64,000 bases of DNA from Harmothoe impar (lineage: Eukaryota > Annelida > Polychaeta > Phyllodocida > Polynoidae). Numbering within the stretch: the stretch's first letter is position 1; the number at the start of each line of letters is the position of its first letter. Of this stretch, positions 30,447 through 43,729 are shown piece by piece. The position numbers were made by a program, and so were the translations under genes. The stretch spans positions 248,001 to 312,000 of the forward strand of contig OX381708.1 of NCBI GenBank assembly GCA_947462335.1, in the 5' to 3' direction. The notes below the pieces were generated by a model. That model searched no databases. It was not told the origin of the DNA and saw nothing but the letters and a program-made list of their open reading frames with translations.

Positions 30447-33400
30447 TAACAGCTCACACGGGGGTCAGCCCGGGACTGAACATGTATAAATAAGACATAC
30501 TAACAGCTCACACGGGGGTCAGCCCGGGACTGAACATGTATAAATAAGACATACTAACAGCTCACACGGGGGTCAGCCCGGGACTGGACATGTATAAATA
30601 AGACATACTAACAGCTCACACGGGAGTCAGCCCGGGACTGGACATGTATAAATAAGACATACTAACAGCTCACACGGGGGTCAGCCCGGGACTGAACATG
30701 TATAAATAAGACATACTAACAGCTCACACGGGAGTCAGCCCGGGACTGAACATGTATAAATAAGACATACTAACAGCTCACACGGGGGTCAGCCCGGGAC
30801 TGAACATGTATAAATAAGACATACTAACAGCTCACACGGGGGTCAGCCCGGGACTGAACATGTATAAATAAGACATACTAACAGCTCACACGGGAGTCAG
30901 CCCGGGACTGAACATGTATAAATAAGACATACTAACAGCTCACACGGGGGTCAGCCCGGGACTGGACATGTATAAATAAGACATACTAACAGCTCACACG
31001 GGGGTCAGCCCGGGACTGAACATGTATAAATAAGACATACTAACAGCTCACACGGGGGTCAGCCCGGGACTGAACATGTATAAATAAGACATACTAACAG
31101 CTCACACGGGGGTCAGCCCGGGACTGAACATGTATAAATAAGACATACTAACAGCTCACACCGGGGTCAGCCCGGGACTGAACATGTATAAATAAGACAT
31201 ACTAACAGCTCACACGGGGGTCAGCCCGGGACTGGACATGTATAAATAAGACATACTAACAGCTCACACGGGGGTCAGCCCGGGACTGAACATGTATAAA
31301 TAAGACATACTAACAGCTCACACGGGAGTCAGCCCGGGACTGGACATGTATAAATAAGACATACTAACAGCTCACACGGGGGTCAGCCCGGGACTGGACA
31401 TGTATAAATAAGACATACTAACAGCTCACACGGGGGTCAGCCCGGGACTGAACATGTATAAATAAGACATACTAACAGCTCACACGGGGGTCAGCCCGGG
31501 ACTGAACATGTATAAATAAGACATACTAACAGCTCACACGGGGGTCAGCCCGGGACTGGACATGTATAAATAAGACATACTAACAGCTCACACGGGAGTC
31601 AGCCCGGGACTGGACATGTATAAATAAGACATACTAACAGCTCACACGGGAGTCAGCCCGGGACTGAACATGTATAAATAAGACATACTAACAGCTCACA
31701 CGGGGGTCAGCCCGGGACTGGACATGTATAAATAAGACATACTAACAGCTCACACGGGGGTCAGCCCGGGACTGGACATGTATAAATAAGACATACTAAC
31801 AGCTCACACGGGGGTCAGCCCGGGACTGAACATGTATAAATAAGACATACTAACAGCTCACACGGGGGTCAGCCCGGGACTGAACATGTATAAATAAGAC
31901 ATACTAACAGCTCACACGGGGGTCAGCCCGGGACTGAACATGTATAAATAAGACATACTAACAGCTCACACGGGAGTCAGCCCGGGACTGAACATGTATA
32001 AATAAGACATACTAACAGCTCACACGGGGGTCAGCCCGGGACTGGACATGTATAAATAAGACATACTAACAGCTCACACGGGAGTCAGCCCGGGACTGGA
32101 CATGTATAAATAAGACATACTAACAGCTCACACGGGAGTCAGCCCGGGACTGAACATGTATAAATAAGACATACTAACAGCTCACACGGGGGTCAGCCCG
32201 GGACTGAACATGTATAAATAAGACATACTAACAGCTCACACGGGAGTCAGCCCGGGACTGAACATGTATAAATAAGACATACTAACAGCTCACACAGGGG
32301 TCAGCCCGGGACTGGACATGTATAAATAAGACATACTAACAGCTCACACGGGAGTCAGCCCGGGACTGGACATGTATAAATAAGACATACTAACAGCTCA
32401 CACGGGGAGTCAGCCCGGGACTGAACATGTATAAATAAGACATACTAACAGCTCACACGGGGGTCAGCCCGGGACTGAACATGTATAAATAAGACATACT
32501 AACAGCTCACACGGGGGTCAGCCCGGGACTGAACATGTATAAATAAGACATACTAACAGCTCACACGGGAGTCAGCCCGGGACTGAACATGTATAAATAA
32601 GACATACTAACAGCTCACACGGGGAGTCAGCCCGGGACTGAACATGTATAAATAAGACATACTAACAGCTCACACGGGGGTCAGCCCGGGACTGAACATG
32701 TATAAATAAGACATACTAACAGCTCACACGGGGGTCAGCCCGGGACTGAACATGTATAAATAAGACATACTAACAGCTCACACGGGGGTCAGCCCGGGAC
32801 TGAACATGTATAAATAAGACATACTAACAGCTCACACGGGGGTCAGCCCGGGACTGGACATGTATAAATAAGACATACTAACAGCTCACACGGGGGTCAG
32901 CCCGGGACTGGACATGTATAAATAAGACATACTAACAGCTCACACGGGGGTCAGCCCGGGACTGGACATGTATAAATAAGACATACTAACAGCTCACACG
33001 GGGGTCAGCCCGGGACTGGACATGTATAAATAAGACATACTAACAGCTCACACGGGGGTCAGCCCGGGACTGGACATGTATAAATAAGACATACTAACAG
33101 CTCACACGGGGGTCAGCCCGGGACTGAACATGTATAAATAAGACATACTAACAGCTCACACGGGAGTCAGCCCGGGACTGAACATGTATAAATAAGACAT
33201 ACTAACAGCTCACACGGGGGTCAGCCCGGGACTGAACATGTATAAATAAGACATACTAACAGCTCACACGGGAGTCAGCCCGGGACTGAACATGTATAAA
33301 TAAGACATACTAACAGCTCACACGGGGGTCAGCCCGGGACTGAACATGTATAAATAAGACATACTAACAGCTCACACGGGGGTCAGCCCGGGACTGAACA

Positions 33401-33790
33401 TGTATAAATAAGACATACTAACAGCTCACACGGGGGTCAGCCCGGGACTGAACATGTATAAATAAGACATACTAACAGCTCACACGGGGGTCAGCCCGGG
33501 ACTGAACATGTATAAATAAGACATACTAACAGCTCACACGGGGATGAGCCCGGGACTGAACATGTATAAATAAGACATACTAACAGCTCACACGGGAGTC
33601 AGCCCGGGACTGAACATGTATAAATAAGACATACTAACAGCTCACACGGGGATGAGCCCGGGACTGAACATGTATAAATAAGACATACTAACAGCTCACA
33701 CGAGAGTCAGCCCGGGACTGAACATGTATAAATAAGACATACTAACAGCTCACACGGGAGTCAGCCCGGGACTGAACATGTATAAATAAG
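30447..33790. repeat. 54-base satellite-like array, about 62 units
   Basis: Unit CAGCTCACACGGGGGTCAGC, CCGGGACTGAACATGTATAA, ATAAGACATACTAA. Very homogeneous: most variation is at two sites, GGGG/GGAG-TC and CTGAAC/CTGGAC, with a rare GGGATGAG variant twice near the right end. Each unit has the palindrome-like GGGTCAGCCCGGG and a TATAAATA box. No long open frame. Confidence 0.97.
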
Positions 33791-34919
33791 TGCCCTGTAT
33801 GGGACGCCTCACATTCACGTCTCATGAAAGGTTTTAAATTGACAGCCCATTGAGTCGGTATCAGCGCGCTGTGGTCGGCTGTATGTGATGTTTGCTGTTT
33901 GTGTGTGTACAGTGCTGTTATAGGGAAGGTGTTGTAGTTTATTTCATGGTGAATACGGCACTCCCATTGACTTAACCAAGGAAGGCTGTATTTAACACCC
34001 CCCATGAAATAACCCTCCCCCGTATTTCACGGCCTGCTGAATACAACGGTCAGTATGCTGATGTACTACAAATCCTGTACTCCTATGGAATACAATGTTT
34101 TAGTATCACATGGCCTGTGATGACATCATTTGTTCAAATTTGAATGGCCATTTGCAAATTAACATATTTTTAGTAGTATAAAAATAAAGGCAAAGCCCCG
34201 TATGCCACTCCTGAAGCGTTCGGCCTCATGGGATACGGCCCCAGTCTGGGGGTGCAGAGGGCCCCCCCCCCCTCAGGTCGGAAAGTCGCCAAAATTAAGG
34301 GGACCATTTTTGTATAGTCTGGGTATCTTTATATCTATATCTGGGTCAGGTGACTGTATGCTGATCTGGGCTACATTTAGATAATCCAGATTCACACCGT
34401 GCTCCAATACACCACTCACAGGAAGCAGTACTCTTCTGTCCGTGTCTCATGACATTGTGACAATTGAAACGTCTTTGACCAGCAAGCTTCAAAATGGCTG
34501 AAATGGGGGCTATGCACACAAAAGTTCCAGGGAAATTTGTAAGATATAGTGTTAAAATATCCATTAACATTTTCCGGCATTACTGTGTGCATAGCTGATT
34601 CGCGTACTAGCCGCAGCTTCTACAAGAGAATTTACAATAGGCACAAATACAAGTTTGGCAAGTAACTCGCAGTGCTGCATTCATGCATGGTGCCAACCAT
34701 ACAAGATTAAGTAGAAGCCTTGAGCAGTTCACCTGTGCAGGTGGTAGTGTAGGGCAGGGAGTAGAGGCCAGTGTTTGAGAACCGCTCAGTGTTATATTAG
34801 AATAGGAATACCGTGCTGATAAACCGACTCGTGTCAATATTGACGCCAATAAAACAGGTAGGCCTTGTCATGGCAACAGGTGACCCAATAAAGAGGTGAA
34901 CATTCACTTCAACTCCATA
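33791..34919. other. Non-coding stretch
   Basis: It includes a GCAGTGCTGCATTCATGCAT fragment of the palindromic MITE at about 34660-34700. A facing pair (ATTTCATGGTGAATACGG / CCCCGTATTTCACGG) lies near 33940-34030. No exon recognised. Confidence 0.4.
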
Positions 34920-34931
34920 CAATGAGTGCTG
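34879..34931. repeat. Direct repeat flanking the 19-base array (left)
   Basis: GGTGACCCAATAAAGAGGTG, AACATTCACTTCAACTCCA and ATGAGTGCTG recur at 36242-36294, on the other side of the array. Confidence 0.85.
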
Positions 34932-36060
34932 CTCCCCTCACCCTGAGCTGCTCCCCTCACCATAAACTGCTCCCCTCACCCTGAGCTGCTCCCCTCACCA
35001 TGAGCTGCTCCCCTCACCCTGAGCTGCTCCCCTCACCCTGAGCTGCTCCCCTCACCCTGAGCTGCTCCCCTCACCATAAACTGCTCCCCTCACCCTGAGC
35101 TGCTCCCCTCACCATAAACTGCTCCCCTCACCCTGAGCTGCTCCCCTCACCATGAGCTGCTCCCCTCACCCTGAGCTGCTCCCCTCACCCTGAGCTGCTC
35201 CCCTCACCCTGAGCTGCTCCCCTCACCATGAGCTGCTCCCCTCACCCTGAGCTGCTCCCCTCACCCTGAGCTGCTCCCCTCACCATGAGCTGCTCCCCTC
35301 ACCATGAGCTGCTCCCCTCACCCTCAGCTGCTCCCCTCACCCTCAGCTGCTCCCCTCACCATGAGCTGCTCCCCTCACCATGAGCTGCTCCCCTCACCAT
35401 GAGCTGCTCCCCTCACCATGAGTTGCTCCCCTCACCATGAGCTGCTCCCCTCACCATGAGCTGCTCCCCTCACCCTGAGCTGCTCCCCTCACCATGAGCT
35501 GCTCCCCTCACCATGAGCTGCTCCCCTCACCCTGAGCTGCTCCCCTCACCCTGAGCTGCTCCCCCACCATGAGCTGCTCCCCTCACCCTGAGCTGCTGCC
35601 CTCACACTGAGCTGCTTCCCTCACCCTGGGCTACTCCCCTCACCCTGAGCTGCTCCCCTCACCCTGAGCTGCTGCCCTCACCCTGAGCTGCTGCCCTCAC
35701 ACTGAGCTGCTTCCCTCACCCTGAGCTGCTCCCCTCACCCTGAGCTGCTCCCCTCACCCTGAGCTGCTCTCCTCACCATGAGCAGCTCCCCTCACCCTGA
35801 GCTGCTCCCCTCACCATGAGCTGCTCTCCTCACCATGAGCTGCTCCCCTCACCCTGGGCTGCTCCCCTCACCATGAGCTGCTCCCCTCACCCTGAGCTGC
35901 TCCCCTCACCCTGAGCTGCTCCCCTCACCATGAGCTGCTCCCCTCACCATGAGCTGCTCCCCTCACCATGAGCTGCTCCCCTCACCCTGGGCTGCTCCCC
36001 TCACCATGAGCTGCTCCCCTCACCCTGAGCTGCTCCCCTCAGCATCAGCTTCTTCCCTCG
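34923..36060. repeat. 19-base minisatellite, about 60 units
   Basis: Unit CTGCTCCCCTCACCATGAG with a CCCTGAG variant. One strand is strongly pyrimidine-rich. Units degrade at the right end. Confidence 0.95.
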
Positions 36061-37125
36061 CCCTCTGCTGCTCCCCTTATCCTGGGCTGCCCCCTTCCTC
36101 ACCATGGGCGGCCCCTCTCATCCATGGCTAAATGTCTGTCCTAACCTGAGTTATTCCCCAACCCATATCCATCATAACATCAACTCCATCTTTCTGCCAT
36201 GGTGTGGGTGGTAGTGTTGTATTTGATGTTGCTGCAGTGTTGGTGACCCAATAAAGAGGTGAACATTCACTTCAACTCCACACCATGAGTGCTGCATTAC
36301 CCCCCCCCCCTGCCCCCCTCTCCCCCCAGGGATCAATGCGGCCATTGTTTCTACTTTTTACATTCATCATGGCGGCTATTTGTCAGGATGAATCATGTGT
36401 CTGCAGGTCGCCTCTATCAGCGTGATTTGCGGCATCCCGGTCTAATCTCATCTCAGTGCTTTTTTCCTCAATGGTAAGCAGTATTTCACAATTGACAAAT
36501 CAAATTTGGAATTTAAAACAAGGAAAAAATAGATGAATCCCAATTATGTCGTAAATAGTAGAACAAACACGGTCGGCAAACCACAAGAGGCACACAGCGC
36601 CACCTGCCACAAATACCGGGAACCACCGTCACTAATTCCTGCTGAGTGCCAGTTAAGCCGCACCAAATTAGTACCTCAACTTTTTATAGGCGACTTGCCG
36701 TGAAGGTACCTTTGGCAGCGTCATTATTTCCTACATCCGGCATTTAAAACTGAAACTTGCTGAACCCTCTGAGGGCTGCATAGTGCTTTAACAAACAAAA
36801 AATTGTCTCGCATTTAGCTTTTTTCAAACATTGTGCTGACCCTAGAGGGTTGATATTCTCCCGTAGGGTCACCATGATGCAGCCTTGGCAAGTAGACTTC
36901 ATGCATCATACCGACAAAAGGGCTACTAACACAGTAAAGACGTGTGCCGTGCTTAAAGGATAGGAACTAAAACCGGCTTAAATTGTGCGTTATTTCAGGC
37001 GGGCCGTGCACTCTGACTGAAATAATCAATGTCCTTGTACAAACACGGCACGCTGATCTTTGTGGAGGCGCGTGTTTGTCTTACTCCGTCAATGTTATGT
37101 AAATCTGGCAGCCCTGCCTGACACA
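36061..37125. other. Non-coding stretch with MITE fragment
   Basis: It contains the right flanking direct repeat (36242-36294), a C tract (36300-36310) and a palindromic-MITE fragment at 36838-36912 (GACCCTAGAGGGTTGATA, CACCATGATGCAGCC, CATGCATCATACCG). No exon recognised. Confidence 0.45.
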
Positions 37126-39083
37126 CTGTCACAGCTACCTGAGTAATGCATCTACCTGACACACAGCTACCTGAGTAATGCATCTACCTGACACACAGCT
37201 ACCTGAGTAATGCATCTACCTGACACACTGCTACCTGAGTAATGCATCTACCTGACACACAGCTACCTGAGTAATGCATCTACCTGACACACAGCTACAT
37301 GAGTAATGCATCTACCTGACACACAGCTACCTGAGTAATGCATCTACCTGACACACAGCTACATGAGTAATGCATCTACCTGACACACTGTCACAGCTAC
37401 CTGAGTAATGCATCTACCTGACACACTGTCACAGCTACCTGAGTAATGCATCTACCTGACACACTGTCACAGCTACCTGAGTAATGCATCTACCTGACAC
37501 ACAGCTACCTGAGTAATGCATCTACCTGACACACAGCTACCTGAGTGATGCATCTACCTGACACACAGCTACCTGAGTAATGCATCTACCTGACACACTG
37601 ACACTGCTACCTGAGTAATGCATCTACCTGACACACTGTCACAGCTACCTGAGTAATGCATCTACCTGACACACAGCTACCTGAGTGATGCATCTACCTG
37701 ACACACTGCTACCTGAGTAATGCATCTACCTGACACACAGCTACCTGAGTAATACATCTACCTGACACACTGTCACAGCTACCTGAGTAATGCATCTACC
37801 TGACACACTGTCACAGCTACCTGAGTAATGCATCTACCCGACACAGCTACCTGAGTAATGCATCTACCTGACACAGTGTCACAGCTACCTGAGTAATGCA
37901 TCTACCTGACACACAGCTACCTGAGTGATGCATCTACCTGACACACTGCTACCTGAGTGATGCATCTACCTGACACACAGCTACCTGAGTAATGCATCTG
38001 CCTGACACACAGCTACCTGAGTAATGCATCTACCTGACACACTGTCACAGCTACCTGAGTAATGCATCTGCCTGACACACAGCTACCTGAGTAATGCATC
38101 TACCTGACACACAGCTACCTGAGTAATGCATCTGCCTGACACACTGTCACAGCCACCTGAGTAATGCATCTACCTGACACACAGCTACCTGAGTAATGCA
38201 TCTACCTGACACACTGTCACAGCTACCTGAGTAATGCATCTACCTGACACACAGCTACCTGAGTAATGCATCTGCCTGACACACTGTCACAGCTACCTGA
38301 GTAATGCATCTACCTGACACACAGCTACCTGAGTAATGCATCTACCTGACACAGCTACCTGAGTGATGCATCTACCTGACACACAGCTACCTGAGTAATG
38401 CATCTGCCTGACACACAGCTACCTGAGTAATGCATCTACCTGACACACAGCTACCTGAGTAATGCATCTGCCTGACACACAGCTACCTGAGTAATGCATC
38501 TGCCTGACACACTGTCACAGCTACCTGAGTAATGCATCTGCCTGACACACAGCTACCTGAGTGATGCATCTACCTGACACACAGCTACCTGAGTAATGCA
38601 TCTGCCTGACACACAGCTACCTGAGTAATGCATCTACCTGACACACAGCTACCTGAGTAATGCATCTACCTGACACTGTCACAGCTACCTGAGTAATGCA
38701 TCTACCTGACACACTGTCACAGCTACCTGAGTAATGCATCTACCTGACACACAGCTACCTGAGTAATGCATCTACCTGACACACAGCTACATGAGTAATG
38801 CATCTACCTGACACACTGTCACAGCTACCTGAGTAATGCATCTACCTGACACACTGTCACAGCTACCTGAGTAATGCATCTACCTGACACACAGCTACCT
38901 GAGTAATGCATCTACCTGACACACTGCTACCTGAGTAATGCATCTACCTGACACACAGCTACCTGAGTAATGCATCTACCTGACACAGTGTCACAGCTAC
39001 CTGAGTAATGCATCTACCTGACACACAGCTACCTGAGTAATGCATCTACCTGACACACAGCTACCTGAGTAATGCATCTACCA
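37126..39083. repeat. 32/38-base minisatellite array, first block
   Basis: Unit CAGCTACCTGAGTAATGCAT, CTACCTGACACA, with a longer form carrying an extra TGTCAC. Roughly 57 units of mixed length, with TAC/TGC and TAA/TGA variants. Confidence 0.95.
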
Positions 39084-39639
39084 TTAATTAGGTTTCATCA
39101 TGGAGTTAGTATTGATACACATAATGAGGCAGTATTCATAAAATACTGAATTTGAATATTGCCAGTGATTGGGAGAGGTGCTAAATGTGCATGTCATGGT
39201 CCCCCTAGTGTGTGTAGCTGTAGGACAACTTACTTGACCATACATGATACTCCATACAGTCAGCTGACTGGTTGTATGTGTGTGGGGGGGGGGGGGGGAC
39301 TGACAGGCACAGGCCGAATGAGAGCCTTCTGGTGGAGATGGTCAGCAGGGGCTGGTAGTATTAGGGTAAGGCCCGACACTTGTATGGTACGGTCTGTCCT
39401 GGTAAACTACCCTCCATGTCACACCTTGTCCACAGGCTGCAGCCTCTCCATGTACCCTGTACACAGCTGTAACCTGCCGGGGTAGGATCCCACTGTGAGT
39501 CTGTGTGTGGTATCGGCCACTGACGGGGCAGCTCCCCGTTATCTACCACCTCTCCCAGCACGCTCACATGCTGCCTAATAAGCATGCTTATATCATGGGG
39601 AGTCACTGCGGCAGAAAATCCACCTTGTCATACCCTCAT
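39084..39639. other. Spacer between two related arrays
   Basis: TTAATTAGGTTTCATCATGG through ACTCCATACAGTCAG (39084-39265) is repeated after the second array (43211-43402). It is followed by a G tract and unrecognised sequence; no gene seen. Confidence 0.6.
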
Positions 39640-39949
39640 ATTGAATGTGATAGCCTTGAGCCCTCTCGTGTAGCCTTGTTACCTAGTCTATTCCTCCCCC
39701 ATAGTCATAAAGCCTTGATACTCTTGGCCTCCGCGATATAGCCTTGACACCTGCAGTCCCCTTATATAGCCTCGACACCCACCACTCCCTCATATAGCCT
39801 CGACACCCACCACTCCCTTAAATAGCCTTGACACCCGCGTCTCCCTCATATAGCCTCGACACCTGCGTCTCCCTCATATAGCCTCGACACCCGAATCTCC
39901 CTCATATAGCCTCGACACCCAAATCTCCCTCACATAGCCTCAACACCTG
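39640..39949. repeat. 28-base minisatellite, about 8 degenerate units
   Basis: Units around ATATAGCCTCGACACC and TCTCCCTC. It runs straight into the second 32/38-base array. Confidence 0.8.
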
Positions 39950-42900
39950 CATCTACCTGACACACTGCTACCTGAGTAATGCATCTACCTGACACACAGC
40001 TACCTGAGTAATGCATCTACCTGACACAGTGTCACAGCTACCTGAGTAATGCATCTACCTGACACACAGCTACCTGAGTAATGCATCTACCTGACACACA
40101 GCTACCTGAGTAATGCAACTACCTGACACACTGCTACCTGAGTAATGCATCTACCTGACACACAGCTACCTGAGTAATGCATCTACCTGACACACAGCTA
40201 CCTGAGTAATGCATCTGCCTGACACACTGTCACAGCTACCTGAGTAATGCATCTGCCTGACACACAGCTACCTGAGTAATGCATCTGCCTGACACACTGT
40301 CACAGCTACCTGAGTAATGCATCTACCTGACACACAGCTACCTGAGTGATGCATCTACCTGACACACTGTCACAGCTACCTGAGTAATGCATCTACCTGA
40401 CACACAGCTACCTGAGTAATGCATCTACCTGACACACAGCTACCTGAGTAATGCATCTGCCTGACACACAGCTACCTGAGTAATGCATCTGCCTGACACA
40501 CAGCTACCTGAGTAATGCATCTACCTGACACACAGCTACCTGAGTAATGCATCTGCCTGACACACTGTCACAGCTACCTGAGTAATGCATCTGCCTGACA
40601 CACAGCTACCTGAGTAATGCATCTGCCTGACACACTGTCACAGCTACCTGAGTAATGCATCTACCTGACACACAGCTACCTGAGTAATGCATCTACCTGA
40701 CACACAGCTACCTGAGTAATGCATCTGCCTGACACACAGCTACCTGAGTAATGCATCTACCTGACACACAGCTACCTGAGTAATGCATCTACCTGACACA
40801 CAGCTACCTGAGTAATGCATCTACCTGACACACAGCTACCTGAGTAATGCATCTACCTGACACACAGCTACCTGAGTAATGCATCTACCTGACACACAGC
40901 TACATGAGTAATGCATCTACCTGACACACAGCTACCTGAGTAATGCATCTACCTGACACACAGCTACCTGAGTAATGCATCTACCTGACACACTGTCACA
41001 GCTACCTGAGTAATGCATCTACCTGACACACAGCTACCTGAGTAATGCATCTACCTGACACACTGTCACAGCTACCTGAGTAATGCATCTACCTGACACA
41101 CAGCTACCTGAGTAATGCATCTACCTGACACACTGCTACCTGAGTAATGCATCTACCTGACACACAGCTACCTGAGTAATGCATCTACCTGACACACAGC
41201 TACCTGAGTAATGCAACTACCTGACACACTGCTACCTGAGTAATGCATCTACCTGACACAGTGTCACAGCTACCTGAGTAATGCATCTACCTGACACACT
41301 GCTACCTGAGTAATGCATCTACCTGACACACAGCTACCTGAGTAATGCATCTACCTGACACACAGCTACCTGAGTAATGCATCTACCTGACACACAGCTA
41401 CCTGAGTAATGCATCTACCTGACACAGTGTCACAGCTACCTGAGTAATGCATCTACCTGACACACAGCTACCTGAGTAATGCATCTACCTGACACAGTGT
41501 CACAGCTACCTGAGTAATGCATCTACCTGACACACAGCTACCTGAGTAATGCATCTACCTGACACACAGCTACCTGAGTAATGCATCAACCTGACACAGT
41601 GTCACAGCTACCTGAGTAATGCATCTACCTGACACACAGCTACCTGAGTAATGCATCTACCTGACACAGTGTCACAGCTACCTGAGTAATGCATCTACCT
41701 GACACACAGCTACCTGAGTAATGCATCTACCTGACACAGTGTCACAGCTACCTGAGTAATGCATCTACCTGACACACAGCTACCTGAGTAATGCATCTAC
41801 CTGACACACAGCTACCTGAGTAGTGCATCTACCTGACACACAGCTACCTGAGTAATGCATCTACCTGACACACAGCTACCTGAGTAATGCCTCTACATGA
41901 CACAGTGTCACAGCTACCTGAGTAATGCATCTACCTGACACACAGCTACCTGAGTAATGCATCCACCTGACACACAGCTACCTGAGTAATGCATCTACCT
42001 GACACACAGCTACCTGAGTAATGCATCTACCTGACACACAGCTACCTGAGTAATGCATCTACCTGACACACAGCTACCTGAGTAATGCATCTAACTGACA
42101 CACTGCTACCTGAGTAATGCATCTACCTGACACACAGCTACCTGAGTAATGCATCTACCTGACACACAGCTACCTGAGTAATGCATCTACCTGACACACA
42201 GCTACCTGAGTAATGCATCTACCTGACACACTGTCACAGCTACCTGAGTAATGCATCTACCTGACACACAGCTACCTGAGTAGTGCATCTACCTGACACA
42301 CAGCTACCTGAGTAATGCATCTACCTGACACACAGCTACCTGAGTAATGCATCTACCTGACACAGTGTCACTGCTACCTGAGTAATGCATCTACCTGACA
42401 CACAGCTACCTGAGTAATGCATCTACCTGACACGCTGTCACAGCTACCTGAGTAATGCATCTACCTGACGCACTGTCACAGCTACCTGAGTAATGCATCT
42501 ACCTGACACACAGCTACCTGAGTAATGCATCTACCTGACACACAGCTACCTGAGTAATGCATCTACCTGACACACAGCTACCTGAGTAATGCATCTACCT
42601 GACACAGTGTCACAGCTACCTGAGTAATGCATCTACCTGACACACAGCTACCTGAGTTATGCATCCACCTGACACACAGCTACCTGAGTAATGCATCTAC
42701 CTGACACACAGCTACCTGAGTAATGCATCTACCTGACACACTGTCACAGCTACCTGAGTAGTGCATCTACCTGACACACAGCTACCTGAGTAATGCATCT
42801 ACCTGACACACAGCTACCTGAGTAATGCATCTACCTGACACAGTGTCACAGCTACCTGAGTAATGCATCTACCTGACACACAGCTACTTGAGTTATGCAT

Positions 42901-43210
42901 CCACCTGACACACAGCTACCTGAGTAATGCATATACCTGACACACTGTCACAGCTACCTGAGTAATGCATCTACCTGACACACAGCTACCTGAGTAATGC
43001 ATCTACCTGACACACAGCTACCTGAGTAATGCATCTACCTGACACACAGCTACCTGAGTAATGCATCTACCTGACACACTGTCACAGCTACCTAAGTAAT
43101 GCATCTACCTGACACACAGCTACCTGAGTAATGCATCTACCTGACACACTGTCACAGCTACCTAAGTAATGCATCTACCTGACACACAGCTACCTGAGTA
43201 ATGCATCTAC
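39950..43210. repeat. 32/38-base minisatellite array, second block
   Basis: Same unit as the first block, roughly 95 units. The TGTCAC-containing long form occurs semi-regularly, suggesting higher-order repeats. Confidence 0.95.
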
Positions 43211-43700
43211 CTTAATTAGGTTTCATCATGGAGTTAGTATTGACAGACATAATGAGGCAGTATTCATAAAATACTGAATTTGAATATTGCCAGTGATGGG
43301 GAGAGGTGCTTAATGTGCATGTCATTGTCCCCCTAGTGTGTACAGACGTGTGTAGCTGTAGGACAACTTACATGACTATACATGATACTCCATACAGTCA
43401 GTCTCAAAGGGGGTCAGGTTGTATGTATGTGTGTGTGTGTGGGGGGGGGGGGGGGTGGTAGCTGACTGGTTGAATGTGTGTGTGTAGGGGGGGGGGGGGG
43501 GGTAACTGACAGGTCAGGACTGCTTGCCATGCTCAGTGTGAGCAGCTTCCTGGTTAAACTGCAAATCAAGATAAGGACACTCCTCCATGGCAGTACCAGG
43601 CTATCCGCACCGAGAGCGGTCAGTGCTTGGTGTAGTGGTGGATCTCTGTGTACATGTAAGTAAGGAGGGGGAGTACGTGTCCTGGGGCCACACTCTCCGT
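43211..43700. other. Duplicated flank plus G tracts
   Basis: 43211-43402 repeats the spacer at 39084-39265. Two long G runs follow at about 43441-43456 and 43488-43502. No gene seen. Confidence 0.6.
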
Positions 43701-43729
43701 ATGACACACGACGACAAGCTTAGACTTAT

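Noticed and set aside
30447..33790. CRISPR-like regular array
   Set aside because: Units are directly adjacent with no variable spacers, and the context is eukaryotic; it is a minisatellite.
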